Source: Limnanthes douglasii subsp. nivea (Eukaryota > Streptophyta > Magnoliopsida > Brassicales > Limnanthaceae). From it: a stretch of 64,000 nt of DNA. The DNA is taken from positions 139,482,973 to 139,546,972 of the forward strand of contig JAUPFV010000004.1 in NCBI GenBank assembly GCA_036936605.1. Reading direction: 5' to 3'. Positions within the stretch are counted from its first letter, which is position 1. Each line of letters opens with the position of its first letter. The position numbers and the translations under genes were made by a program. Of the stretch, positions 12,321 through 23,768 are shown one piece after another. The notes under the pieces are model-generated. The model made no database searches and had not been told where the DNA came from. It saw nothing but the letters and a program-made list of their open reading frames with translations.

Positions 12321-14710
12321 TTAGGCATGATAACACATCATCAATCCATTAAAGATGAGTTGAAAAGGGATTGTAGAAAATAAGCCTCGAAAGATGATAA
12401 ATAAAATCATAATATAATAATAGAGAGCAATTACCTCGAATCCAAAATTCAAATAACGATTGGATAATTCCAACGGAGAAATATATGTGGTAAATGGTTT
12501 TAGGAAGCTAAAGAACTTAATTGAGTAATTGGTTGAGGAATCCGATCATTAGAATAACAAAAGAATACAAAGAAACGGTTGCCAGGCCAATGAACATGAA
12601 TTATTCGAACGTAAACCTTCAATTGAAGTAATAACAGGTATCAGTTATGAGGCAACAACTAAATTATAAATAGATGGAGGAATGGTAAAAGTAAGTTAAG
12701 CCATTCATTTTCCTTTATGAATAATCAAGTTACGATCTTGATCAGGAAGCAAATTAGCTTTGAGAACAACATTCTTGCCCAAAGACCCTATGTTAGAGTT
12801 CAAAAATATATCACCTATCGATTTTGAAACAATTAAGCTCGGTAATAACATCAACAATCATTATTAACAAGAGAACAATCAATCATAGATTGAGTAAGAA
12901 TTTTAACTCTTAAAACATCAATAAGAAATATAATTATCTTCTAAGGGTACAAATACGTGTCTTGTAGAAGAAGAGGTGGTAAAAACAGTTGTAGCATCTG
13001 TCGAAGAAGTAACATAAATAGAATCAGTACCTTGTTCACGTGCTACATACTTAAAAAGTACAAAAATTCAAAACAAATGTATTCACCAATATGGAACATC
13101 TTTCATGCACGACTTGGTCCATACTAGGGATAATGAGAATCATAGTCAAATGAGTTGAACACATAAACAAACTAGTAATAACAAAAACAAGAAGACTCCA
13201 ATCATAGATTCAAGATAATGATTACTTACGCGTAGCAGGCTAAAAACAATTGATAATTTTTAATGTTAAAATACTCTTACAAACCTAATCTTCATTGACG
13301 AATAAGGAACTATCTTCACAACCTTTAATTCGATTGGTATGATCATGAACAAGATAATCAAATGATTCTATTTTAACGATAAATGAGAGAATTTTCCCTC
13401 TCAGATAAATTCAACAAAAGCCATAAAACAATTTTAAGAAAACGAATTCACATATAGCCTCAAAAAAACCTTAGTAGACAACAATTAAAACCAATATCGG
13501 AGAGATAATTGGCTAGGACGGATGAGTAACTTAAAAAAAATCCATAATATCATTATCCAGTGGAAGTCAAAGTCCCAAACCAAACAAATAAGTGAAGAAA
13601 ATAACTTCACCTCTTTGAACATTGTAAGGATTTTTCCACCTTAGGGGTGATCGAAGATTGACATTATGGGGATGACCCAAACTTTATATTTCTACTCAAC
13701 TTCTATCGTAGAAAATGCGGAATATGAACGTATTAATAAACTATTCTTTTGGGCTGGATCCAACCTACCAATAATGGATTCATGTCATTGGTCACGACGA
13801 ATAGGGTAACCGCATTCAAGGTTTTAGAAAATATAAGAGACCATCTTTGCATATAGCGGCTACAAAATAATCAATTTATCATAAGAAAAAAACAAGCTTA
13901 ACCATTCGATGTAACAAAATAAGAAAAAAATAAAACTAGAGAAAGAATAGAAGAAAAGCAACGGTGTGAATCAAAAATAGAAAGATAAAAAATTCGAAGA
14001 AGATCAAACTTTACCGATTGATATCATCTCAAATCAACGGTTTGGATCTTGTCAGATCAAATACGGCTGATAAAAAAATGATGGTAAAAGTCTAAAATTT
14101 AATTCCCACGTCATGGCAATTACATCATCACCACGTGTAAGTCTAAAAGAGAGCCATTATCAAAATTAAAAGTAATATCATATTTTCAAGCGTATAATTG
14201 CTTGAAACTAAAAACTATGTTTTATAAAAATAAATATTATTTGTGATTATCCTTATTGAAATAAGCGAAATTGTTTCGACAAGATTAATGTTAGGATAAG
14301 CTTTCGAAAAAATGCTAAAGGGATTACTAAAAAAACACATAATCCAATTCACCTGCAGGTTAATTTTCGTTTCCGTTAAATTAAACTATCCCACAATATA
14401 TACATCACTTTTAAATCCCAAAAGTACTCTCGATTATTCATAAAATTCATTTGTATCCCAATACATTGAACGAAATTGCTTCATTATTAGTCGACAAAAT
14501 TGGTACCAACTAGAAAATAAATGAAACATGAAATGACAAAAACTTAAATATTAGCTCAGCTCTAAATTGAAGATGCTTTGCCTAATACAAACCATTATTT
14601 AGGTAAAAATGAGAACCTTCAACAGCACATATAGCTTGGTTGCATTAGAACTTTCACTTCTTATCACCAGAAAAAGAACAAACATGCATACAAAAATGAA
14701 AAACTAAGCA
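12321..14710. other. Eroded sequence, possible upstream exons of the unknown gene
   Basis: Short minus-strand coding-like runs occur (about 12480-12640, and 12930-13050 with a Ser/Thr-rich DSIYVTSSTDATTVF run). I could not join them into a model. Nothing else is recognisable. Confidence 0.3.
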
Positions 14711-15030
14711 ATAGAAGAATTGACGAACACTAAAAACAACCATAGACAATAGATAAATAAAAAACAATGTATATAATAATATTTAGTAATATTTTTTATG
14801 TATAGAGACGAAAAAAGGATGTTATTTGGTAATATTTTTTTATTAGGACGATTATTGTGTATTTTGGTTTATAGAAGAATTGACGAACACTAAAAACAAC
14901 CATAGACAATAGATAAATAAAAAACAATGTATATAATAATATTTAGTAATATTTTTTATGTATAGAGACGAAAAAAGGATGTTATTTGGTAATATTTTTT
15001 TATTAGGACGATTATTGTGTATTTTGGTTT
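14711..15030. repeat. Perfect 160-bp tandem duplication
   Basis: Bases 14711-14870 and 14871-15030 are identical by eye. Each starts 'atagaagaattgacgaacac' and ends 'gtattttggttt'. Identity across AT-rich neutral DNA suggests a recent duplication, or an assembly artefact. Confidence 0.95.
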
Positions 15031-15977
15031 GCATTTTGATGGAATACAACCGCTAAACTTTTTATTCTAGTTTTTAGAATGGGATCATACCGTTTTTTAT
15101 TTGATTCGACCGGTCTGGTTTGGTTCCAAATCTGAATCCGATTTATGTTCAGTATGGATTTGGTTCTGATATTTTGGTCCCAGTGAAAAATAACTTAAAT
15201 CCAATTGTAATTGATTTGTATAAATAGATTAGATAATAATTAAAGTTGAAAAGTGAATTTTTGGTTTTCCTTTTTAAATATATTATTTTTTAATAATTTT
15301 GACAAATATAACGTATATAAATAAATTTTACAAAAAACAATCAACTTTAATAGTTGAATTAGTTGGTTCTATGAGTTTATTAGTTTAATCCGTTATATTC
15401 CAAACCAGTTTTGTCGGTTTTATTGGTTTAATCGATTACATTCCAAATCGTTTTACTAGTTTTATTAGTATAGTTTCCATCGATTTTATCATTCGTCGAT
15501 TTTTAAAATGGAATTGCGAATAATGGAATTGCGAATCGAACCACTAAGATGCTCCGATTTCAATTTCCATTCCCCGTTAATAGCTATGCTTTTATATATA
15601 TATTTAAAAAATGTAATAATAAACTGAAAAATTTCAATTTAAAAGACGCATTAAATCACTAAAACTTAAATACAATATAAAATAAAATAAAAATAAGTGT
15701 AAGTAATCAAAATATTTAATAAACATAAAAAATAAGGGTTATTTCCCTCGAGGTACATCAATCCAACAAAAATTATGGTCCAGTGGGCTTAACTTTGCCT
15801 AATTCTTAAAACATACATTTAATTGTATAATAATTCTATGAAATGCGTTTTATTTTTTTATTGACAAATTTACCCTTCATTTCAGTCTTCTTCATCTCAT
15901 TGGAAACAAAAAAAATTAATATTTTTTTTTCACCCTCCTCCGCCACAATTCATCCCGCATCTCCATCTAGTTCTTAA

Positions 15978-16420
15978 CGTTAAGCTCCTTCGCTCTTACT
16001 CATCCACCGGATGCCTCCGTTACTCCGTCTCTCTCTTCCACCAAAACGCATGACCCCAACGTTTTCCTCTTCACAACTATAATTAACAGCTACTCCCTCA
16101 ACGCTCTACACGACCGAGCGATGTCGTTTTTCGTGCAAATGTTAAGCCGAGGTGTTGCCCTCACTGAATTCATGTTTTTATCGGTATTAAAATTTTGCTC
16201 GCTAGAGAACGAAAGATGATCCACTCTTAAGTGGTTAAATCCGGATTCAGATCCATACGTGACGACGGTCTTGTCAATGTTTACGCGAGGTGAGGTGAGG
16301 TTGTATTTGCACAGAAAATGTTCGACGAAATGCCGAAAAGGAGTTTGGTTTCTTACACATCTATTATCATTTACTATTCAAAGTATGTCGAGATTAAAGG
16401 AGCTCAAAATTTATTTATGG
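15978..16420 (+). pseudogene. PPR protein relic (ELI1-like, PLS/DYW-type)
   Basis: Pentatricopeptide repeat proteins bind organelle RNA; ELI1 of Arabidopsis is a chloroplast RNA-editing factor. Here the plus strand shows fragments in family order: an N-terminal LRYSVSLFHQN, then PNVFLFTTIINSYSLNALHD, FMFLSVLKFCSLEN, KMIHS-VVKSGF, DPYVTT and finally EMPKRSLVSYTSIIIYYSK. They fall in different frames with a TGA near 16051 and a TAA near 16228, so it is a pseudogene. Only about the first quarter of a typical protein is present, and no DYW end follows. The ELI1 assignment rests on memory of family sequence and is less sure than the PPR assignment. Confidence 0.72.
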
Positions 16421-16479
16421 AGTGTTGGAGATAGTTTCTTGATATACCTTGTTGGGTATTAGTCAGACCATGTTCATTG

Positions 16480-17590
16480 GTGTCTCTTGTTGGGTATTGA
16501 AAAAATGCTTGCTGCTTATTTACTAAATGTGATAGGGTGTCATAAATTCGCTTTATCAATTGAGTATGCAATGAAAATAGAACAAATATTACCGTAATTA
16601 GACAATCTTCTTGATATCACTGCACAGTTGGCTACCAATTACGCTGCCGTAATTCAACGAATATAGTTCCTGGTTTTTGTCATTCCTTTGATGAGATTAT
16701 GTATCTCGGTTCTTTATGGATATATTTCGTCGGAGTGGATTCCCCCAGAAGTGCAAAGGTGGCCATGTGTAAAAGAAAGTTTGAGCGAAGGTGAGAGTTC
16801 CAGAAGGGACTGCCCATAATATGGAGCTACCAAACCTTGAAGAATAGTCTATTTCAATAGTATCGGCCAAGGATATCAAGTCTGGACAAATAGATGTTTG
16901 AGCCGAACATCTTGTTGTATTATGTTTTTTATTTGTTCAGATTAACTAAAGTCCTAGGGTGTGCTAAGTCGATAATTGAGATGTTTTTTCTTGATTCTTT
17001 GTACTTAAGTCATGGGGAGGTCTGAGGCAGTTTTACATTTCCTTTGATCATTAATGTTATTTCATTTTCTCACAATATCTTATTATATGCTCTATTTTGG
17101 TAGAAAATAACGCTTTCACCTGTAGGTGGGTGTCCATTTTGTCAGCACTCATGGTATAACTTAGTGTTATCTTTTTGTATGCTTTGTGTTGTAAAAAATA
17201 ATTTCTTGACCCTTAGGTGGACTTGTTCGTCAATTACTATTTGAACTTCAATTTATCATGTTTTCAATATGAATGAGGTCTATGCTAGCGAGATGATAAA
17301 TCCAATGGGATGAGGTGTCAGCAACCATCCGGACGGTCGTCCATATCGTCTTGATAAAGGTATAGAATTAACCTTACTAAGAGTGTTTCACGTTTCTTAT
17401 AGACGGTCTGAACTGGTGATGCGCCAAATGTTTTCGGTGCGATCCCCTTAGTATCGGTTAGTTGACATTAATAGTAGTGCGATCAAAAAGCTTTAGCATC
17501 CAAGGTCTGTCTTTTTGCTAAGACCTGATTCTGAATTGGTTTTCTTTTCTGTTCTTTTTTACATAATTTATTACTTTACTTCAATAAATT
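16480..17590. other. No recognisable gene
   Basis: Moderately AT-rich DNA with frequent stops in all frames. A minus-strand open frame at 16697-16879 has no recognisable content. Confidence 0.5.
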
Positions 17591-17595
17591 TATGA

Positions 17596-17599
<4 letters not shown>

Positions 17600-17640
<41 letters not shown>
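17600..17640. repeat. (TA)n microsatellite
   Basis: About 20 uninterrupted TA dinucleotides. Confidence 0.97.
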
Positions 17641-17642
<2 letters not shown>

Positions 17643-17692
17643 TATTTATGATATATTAATTTTCAAATGAACAAGGATCGACGTACGAACTA

Positions 17693-17954
17693 GAGGAAGG
17701 ATGTCTACTTCGAAGCTTACTATCAGATATTATATTTGATAATAAGACAGGCTTCAGTTTTACACGTGACTTGACTGAAAACATTGCATATTCATGGCCT
17801 TCTTTGTCTTCGATGACGGTCGTGAGGAAGGATATCTACTTTGAAGCTTATTATCAGATATTATATTTGATAATAAGACAAGCTTCAGTTTTACATGTGA
17901 TTTGACTGAAAACATTACAGCTTTTGGCCTTCTTCGTCTTCAATAACGACCGTG
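17693..17954. repeat. 131-bp diverged tandem duplication with internal near-palindrome
   Basis: Two units begin at 17693 and 17824 with 'gaggaaggat' and end in '-gacggtcgt' or '-gacc gtg'. Inside each, 'cttattatcagatat' is followed by its near reverse complement 'tatttgataataag' (a mismatch or two in copy 1), so each copy could fold into a hairpin. Confidence 0.85.
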
Positions 17955-18213
17955 TCACTTTGCGCTCCTGAGATGTCATTGTCTGCTTTGCCGATATCTC
18001 AGGCTCTGGAAAATTATGGTTGTTGTGTTTGTATCTTAAAAATCATGGTATTCATTTTTTTTTATTTTTTTTGTCTCGGTTCATTGTACTTATTGGTGTA
18101 TTGAATAAATGTAGGCAAGTAGTTTCGACTAGTATAGTGTTACCAAAAAGTCAATTTATTTCTTATTTCAATCTACATTTTATATTTTGAGAAACAAATA
18201 AATGGACAAACTA

Positions 18214-19719
18214 TGTTATTTCTACTTTTATAATGTCGACGTTTTGTCATTGTTTGTTGCATTTTTTTAGGAATAACATTACTATTGACAGTTTTTTATA
18301 AGAGTAACAGTTTATTACTGATATTTCTGACAAGAGCAACAGTTTTATTACTGTTATTTATTATATGAGTGATATGATTAACTTTTTAATTAAAAAATGA
18401 ATAACAATATATATTTTCGTTAATGTGAACAACTCAAAAAAATTAACGATAGTTTTTATTAATTCTATAATAATCGATTTCGAACGACAATAGCATAAGC
18501 TAGTCACCATATTTTTTGTTTTCTAAATGGAAAACAACATGTTATAGTTTTAGTTTTTATCATGTCCAAGTTTTGGAAATATTTGTTGTATTTTGTTCTT
18601 ATTCTTATTAAGAATAATATTACTAATAATATTTTTTTATAGGAGTAACAGTTTTATTACTGTTATTTCTGATAAGAGTAACAGTTTTATTACTGTTATT
18701 CATCGTACGAGTAATATGATTTTTATTTTTATTTTTTCATGCATAACAAGATTTATTTTTACTAATCTACATAACTCAATTTTTTTATGAAAAAAGAAAA
18801 TAACATGATTCATTTTCGTTAATCTAAACAACTCAAATAAAATTAACGAAAGTTTTAATTAACTCTAAAATAATCGGTTTTGACCGACAATAGCACAAGC
18901 TAGTTGCCATATTTTTTGTTTTCTAAATGGAAAACAACATGATATGTTTTAGTTTTTATCATGTCCAAGTTTTGCAACGTTTGTTGTATTTTGTGTTCAT
19001 TCTTTTTAGGAATAACATTACCACTAACATTTTTATAGGAGGAACAACTTTATTATTGTTATTCATCATATGAGTAACATGATTAATTTTTTTATTTTTA
19101 AATGAATAACAAAATTTATTTTTGTTAATTTAAACAACTCATTTTTTATAAAAATGAATAATATGATTCATTTTCGTTAATCTAAACAATTCAAAAAATT
19201 AACGGAAGTCTCAATTGACTATAAAATAATCGGTTTTGACCGACAATAGCACAAGCTAGTCACCATAGTTTATGTTTTCTAAATTGAAGAAACATGTTAT
19301 TGTTATAGTTTTTATCGTGTCCAAGTTTTGGCAATATTTGTTGTATTTTGTTCTTATTCTTTTTAGAAATCACATTAGTATTGACATTTTTTTTATAGGA
19401 GTAACAGTTTTATTACTGTAATTTCTCATAAGAGTAATAGTTTTATTATTGTTATTCATCATACGAGTGACATGATTAATTTTTTAATCTTTAAATGAAT
19501 AACAATATTTATTTTCGTTAATCTAAATAACTCAATTTTTTTTATAAAAAAAGTGAATAATATGATTCATTTTTGTTAATTTAAACAACTCAAATAAATT
19601 AACGGAAGTTTCAATTAACTTTAAAATAATCGGTTTTGACCGAAAATAACAGGAACTAGTCACTATATTTTTTGTTTTCTAAATGAAAAAAAAATATGTT
19701 GTAGTTTTAGTTTTTATCA
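18214..19719. repeat. Tandem array, about four units of 360-400 bp
   Basis: A landmark 'tttttatcatgtccaagttttg' recurs near 18555, 18952 and 19308, with a diverged first copy near 18222 and a truncated start at 19700. A second landmark 'ttttgaccgacaatagc' or a variant recurs near 18474, 18868, 19229 and 19628. Each unit contains one or two copies of 'agtaacagttttattactg', itself a small inverted repeat. Spacing varies between about 360 and 400 bp because of internal indels. The short plus-strand open frame at 18593-18790 is an accident of the repeat. Confidence 0.85.
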
Positions 19720-19720
19720 T

Positions 19721-21043
19721 GGTGGTGGTGGTAGTTGTGGTGGTGATGGTGGCAGTGGCGGTGGTGGTGGCGGCGGCGGCGGTGGTTGTGACAGTAGTGG
19801 TGGTTGTAGTGGGTATGGCAGTGGTGGTGGTTGCGACGGCGGTGATGGTGGTGGTGGTGGTGGCAGTGTTGGTGGTGGTAGTGGTGGTAGTAGTGGTGAC
19901 GGCGATGATGGTGGTGGTGGTGGCGGCGACGATGGTGGTAGGTGTGGCGGTAGTTGTGGTAGTGGTGGTGGTTGTGGTGATGGTGGTAATATGGTGTTGG
20001 TTATGGTGGTGGTGGTGATGGTGGTGGTTATAGTGATGGTGGTTATAATTATGGTGGTGATGGTGGTGGCGGCAATGATGGTGGTGGTGCTGGTTGTGGC
20101 TGTGGCGGTGGCGGAGGTGGTGCTGGTGCTGGTAGCTGTGTTGGTTGTGGTAGTGGTGGTGGTGGTGGTTGTGGCGGTGGCGGTAGTTGTGGTGCCGGTG
20201 ATGGTAGTGGTAGTGGCGGTAGTGGTGGTTGTGGCGGTGGTGGTGGTTGTGTTGGTGGTGGTGGTGGTTGTGGTTGTGGTGGTAGTTGTTGTAATGGTGG
20301 TGGTCGTGGTGGTGGTGGTAGTGGCGGCGGCGGTGGGGTGGTGGCGGCGGTTGTAGTGCTGGTGGAGACGGTGGTGGTGGTGGCGGTGCTGGTGGTGGTA
20401 GTGGTGGCGGCGGCGGTTGGGGTGGTTATGGCGGCGATGGTGGTAGGTGTGGCGGTGGTTGTGGTAGTGGTGGTGGTAATGTGGTGGTGGTTATGATAGA
20501 GGCGGTGATGATGGTGGCGGCGGCGATGGTGGTGGTGGAGGTGACGGATGTGGTGGTGGCGGTTACTGTGGTGGCGGTGGTGGTGGTTGTGGCGGTGGTG
20601 GTTGGGGCGGTAGGGGCAGGGGTGGTTGTGGTGGTATGGTGTGGTGGTGATTGGGGGATGGTGGTTGTGGCTGTGGCGGTGGCAATGGTGGTGATAGTTG
20701 TGTCGGTGGTGGTAGTGGTGGTGGTTGTGGTGACGGCGGTGGTGGCGGTGCCGGTGGTGGTAGCGGTGGTGGTGGTATTGGTGGCAGTGGTAGTGGTGGC
20801 AGTGGTGGTGGTGGTTGTGGTGGTAATGGCGGTGGCGTGGCAGTGGTAGTGGTGGCAGTGGTGGTGGTTGTGGTGGTAATGGCGGTGGCGTGGCGGTGAC
20901 GGTGGTTGTGGTGGTTGTGGGTGTGGTGGTGGTGGTGGCGGCGGCGGTTGTGGTTGTGGTGGTTGTTGTTATTGTGGCGGTGGCGACGGTGGTGGTGGTT
21001 GTAGCGGTGGTGGTGGTGGGCGGCGGTGGTCCGCGGTGGTTGT
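19721..21043. repeat. 1.3-kb degenerate (GTG/GGC/GGT)n array
   Basis: Almost pure purine-G/T sequence built from GTG, GGT, GGC and GAT triplets, abruptly embedded in AT-rich DNA. The plus strand is extremely G-rich with almost no runs of C. Many runs 'ggtggtggtgg' could form two- or three-tier G-quadruplexes. Open frames reading poly-Val or poly-Gly are by-products of the triplet repeat, not genes. Confidence 0.97.
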
Positions 21044-21711
21044 GAATTAAATATGGTTGTGTTTTTTAAATTAACAAAGTGATTAAAATTATTTTTTAAT
21101 TGAAAAGATAGTTTTGGACTTCTAAAAATCTTATATACTTGTTGGAATTATGAAAGTTTGGCACATATAATAAGAAATTTGAAATATTTGCTCACCCATA
21201 AAATAAACTAAACATTTTTCCGCCCTAGTTTGTGAAGTAAATAATTATTTGTAATACTATGATAAATAGACATAGTTATTATTTTATTAATAGAAAAAGT
21301 ATTTATTCATTATTGATCTTTAAATAGATTATGTTTAAATACGTTTATAGAAAAGAAGTGAACAAAATATACTAATTTTATTTTTATTTTTAATAATTAA
21401 AGAAATATATGATAGATTTATATTTATATCTTTTTAGATTTTTTTAATCAACCAAACAAATTATGATCTGCACGTAGATGGACGAAGTAATATATGTAGT
21501 TATGGAAAAATTAATAAGAATAGTATAACCGATGCTGAATTGTTCATAACGCATTAATAGAAAAGCTATCAATAAACAAGAAATATGCATAAAACAATTG
21601 AGAAAGTAATAAAAAATTATCTGTTATTTGGTGAAAAATAATGAAAATAGGAAAACTAAATATTAGTTAAAAATAGATATTCGAAAGCTTTCAAAAATAT
21701 TTAGTATTCAA

Positions 21712-21750
<39 letters not shown>

Positions 21751-22420
21751 ATATATATATATATATATATATTTGATTTTAGGAAAATTGTAACCCAAGT
21801 TTTCTTTTATTACTGTTTAATATATATTTTAACTATTTAAATCATACTTAATACACAACATTTATTAATACCCACGGTACCTTTTACCAACTATATAAAG
21901 AGAAATTTATGTTTTCTTTTCCTTTTCTTGTTTTTAAAGATTTAAAAATTTGAAACCGCTTTCTAACCACATAACCCTAAGGCCAACAAAAACCACCATG
22001 AACCACCAAAAATCCATAATTTTCAGGTGATCGACGAGTTTAAGGTCAGTATATTTATGTAATCTCGATATAAACTGCATCTAAGTAGTGTTTTGGACGT
22101 ACATGAGTTGATCATACGTTCATGAAGTTTATCTTCCTATGGTTATTTCAACCTACGTGTTTCTTATAGCTACTAGTTTCTAACTACCGATTGCGAGGTT
22201 ATTTTTTGATTTTATGGGTTGAGGTATTTTTTTTTATTGGTTTGTGAGGTAGTATAACCTACTCGACCGTTTTCTTTGCTTTTTCGTTTTTGTTCGAGCA
22301 AATGTTGGGTATTATGGAAATCAAAAGCCTTAATCGTTCTTTAATTAGTTATATACTGTTTTTAGTGTATTAGATGTTTTTTTGAAGTGAAACAATAAAT
22401 AAACTAGGAGTTATAGGTGT
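21044..22420. other. AT-rich spacer with compound microsatellite
   Basis: No gene seen. 21708-21752 is (AAAT)n followed by (AT)n to about 21772. 21535-21720 resembles 5340-5530 upstream of F-box copy 1. Confidence 0.75.
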
Positions 22421-22429
22421 CCATGTATG

Positions 22430-23665
22430 CCTGACAGAGAAAACGAGTTGTTTGGGAAAGGACGTGAATTGTTTGATATTTTAACATGTAAAAGATATGA
22501 GTTGTTTGGATGAGGATGCAAAATGTTTGGGTTTTTTACTTGTAGAAGATGTGTGTTGCTTGTTTTTCCATTTGCGAGTTGTATGACTAATTAGAATGGA
22601 ACCTGAGAGTTGTGCATATTTTGTGTGTTTTCATGTATAATATTAACAATGTGAGTTGTGTACAATATATTGAGAAATTGGGAGTTGCATATATACCATT
22701 TGATATTGGGAGTTGTGTGGGTAATTAAATTGGAACCTCAGAGTTGTGTATACTATTGTGTATTCTTTGTGTAATCGTAACAATGCGAGTTGTGTGCATT
22801 ATATTGAGAAATTATGAATTGTATTGATAACATTTTGATATTGCGAGTTGTATACTAATTAAAATAAGACCGAAAGTTGTATATAATATTGCACATTTTT
22901 TGTATAATATTAGCATGCGAGTTATGAACATTATATTGAGAAATTGGGAGTTGCATTGATAGCATTTGATATCACGAGTATGGCTAATTAAAACAGAACT
23001 AAAAGTTGTGTACACTATTGTCTATTCATATATAATATTAACAATCTCAGTTGTGTACATTATATTGAGAAATTGTGAGTCGCATTGATAACATTTGATA
23101 TTGCGAGTTATATGGCTAATTAAAAAATAACTAAGAGTTGTTTACACTATTGCTTATTCTTTGTATAATATCAACAATGCGAGTTGCGTACATTATATTG
23201 AGAAAGTGGGAGTTACATTGATAGCATTTGATATTGCGAGTTGTATGGCTAATTAAAACATAACTGAGAGTTGTGTACAGTATTGTATATTGTTTGTATA
23301 ATATTAACAACGCGGCTTGTGTATATTATATTGAGAAATTAGCAGTTGCAATGATAATATTTGATATTGCGAGTTGTATGACTAATTAAAACAAAACTAA
23401 GCGTTGTATATACTATTGTGTGTTCTTTGTATAATATCGACATTGCGATTTGTGTACAATTTATTGCGAGACATGAGAGTTGCATTGATGACATATGATA
23501 TTGCGGGTTGTATGGCGAATTAAAATAAAACTGAGAGTTGTATATACTATTTCATGTTCTTTGTATAATATTGGCTACGTGATTTGTGTACATTTTATTG
23601 AGAGAATTAAAAGTTACATTGATAACATATGATATTGCGAGTTGTTCAATTAGTATATTGAGAGT
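22430..23665. repeat. Array of about 130-bp units carrying the 'gcgagttgt' motif (left of the MULE)
   Basis: At least eight diverged units occur, with 'gatattgcgagttgtatggctaatt'-like landmarks near 22708, 22839, 22968, 23098, 23231, 23364, 23499 and 23629. The spacing is thus about 130 bp. Each unit has several subrepeats of the type gagttgt(a/g/t)t, for example 'gcgagttgtgtacattatat' and 'gggagttgcattgata'. The same motif reappears inside and to the right of the adjacent MULE. Confidence 0.85.
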
Positions 23666-23768
23666 TATTCATTTGCGTTATTTGTGACTTATTTTTTTAT
23701 TACTAACTTACTTATTGGTATTTTTATACCACGTGACTGCTCTATAATTGTTCAATGCAGGGTAAGGT

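Noticed and set aside
19683..20899. Long plus-strand open frames encoding poly-Val/Ala/Met or poly-Gly
   Set aside because: They are all frames of a G-rich triplet repeat; the lack of stops follows from composition (no TAA, TAG or TGA in most GTG/GGC triplet phases).
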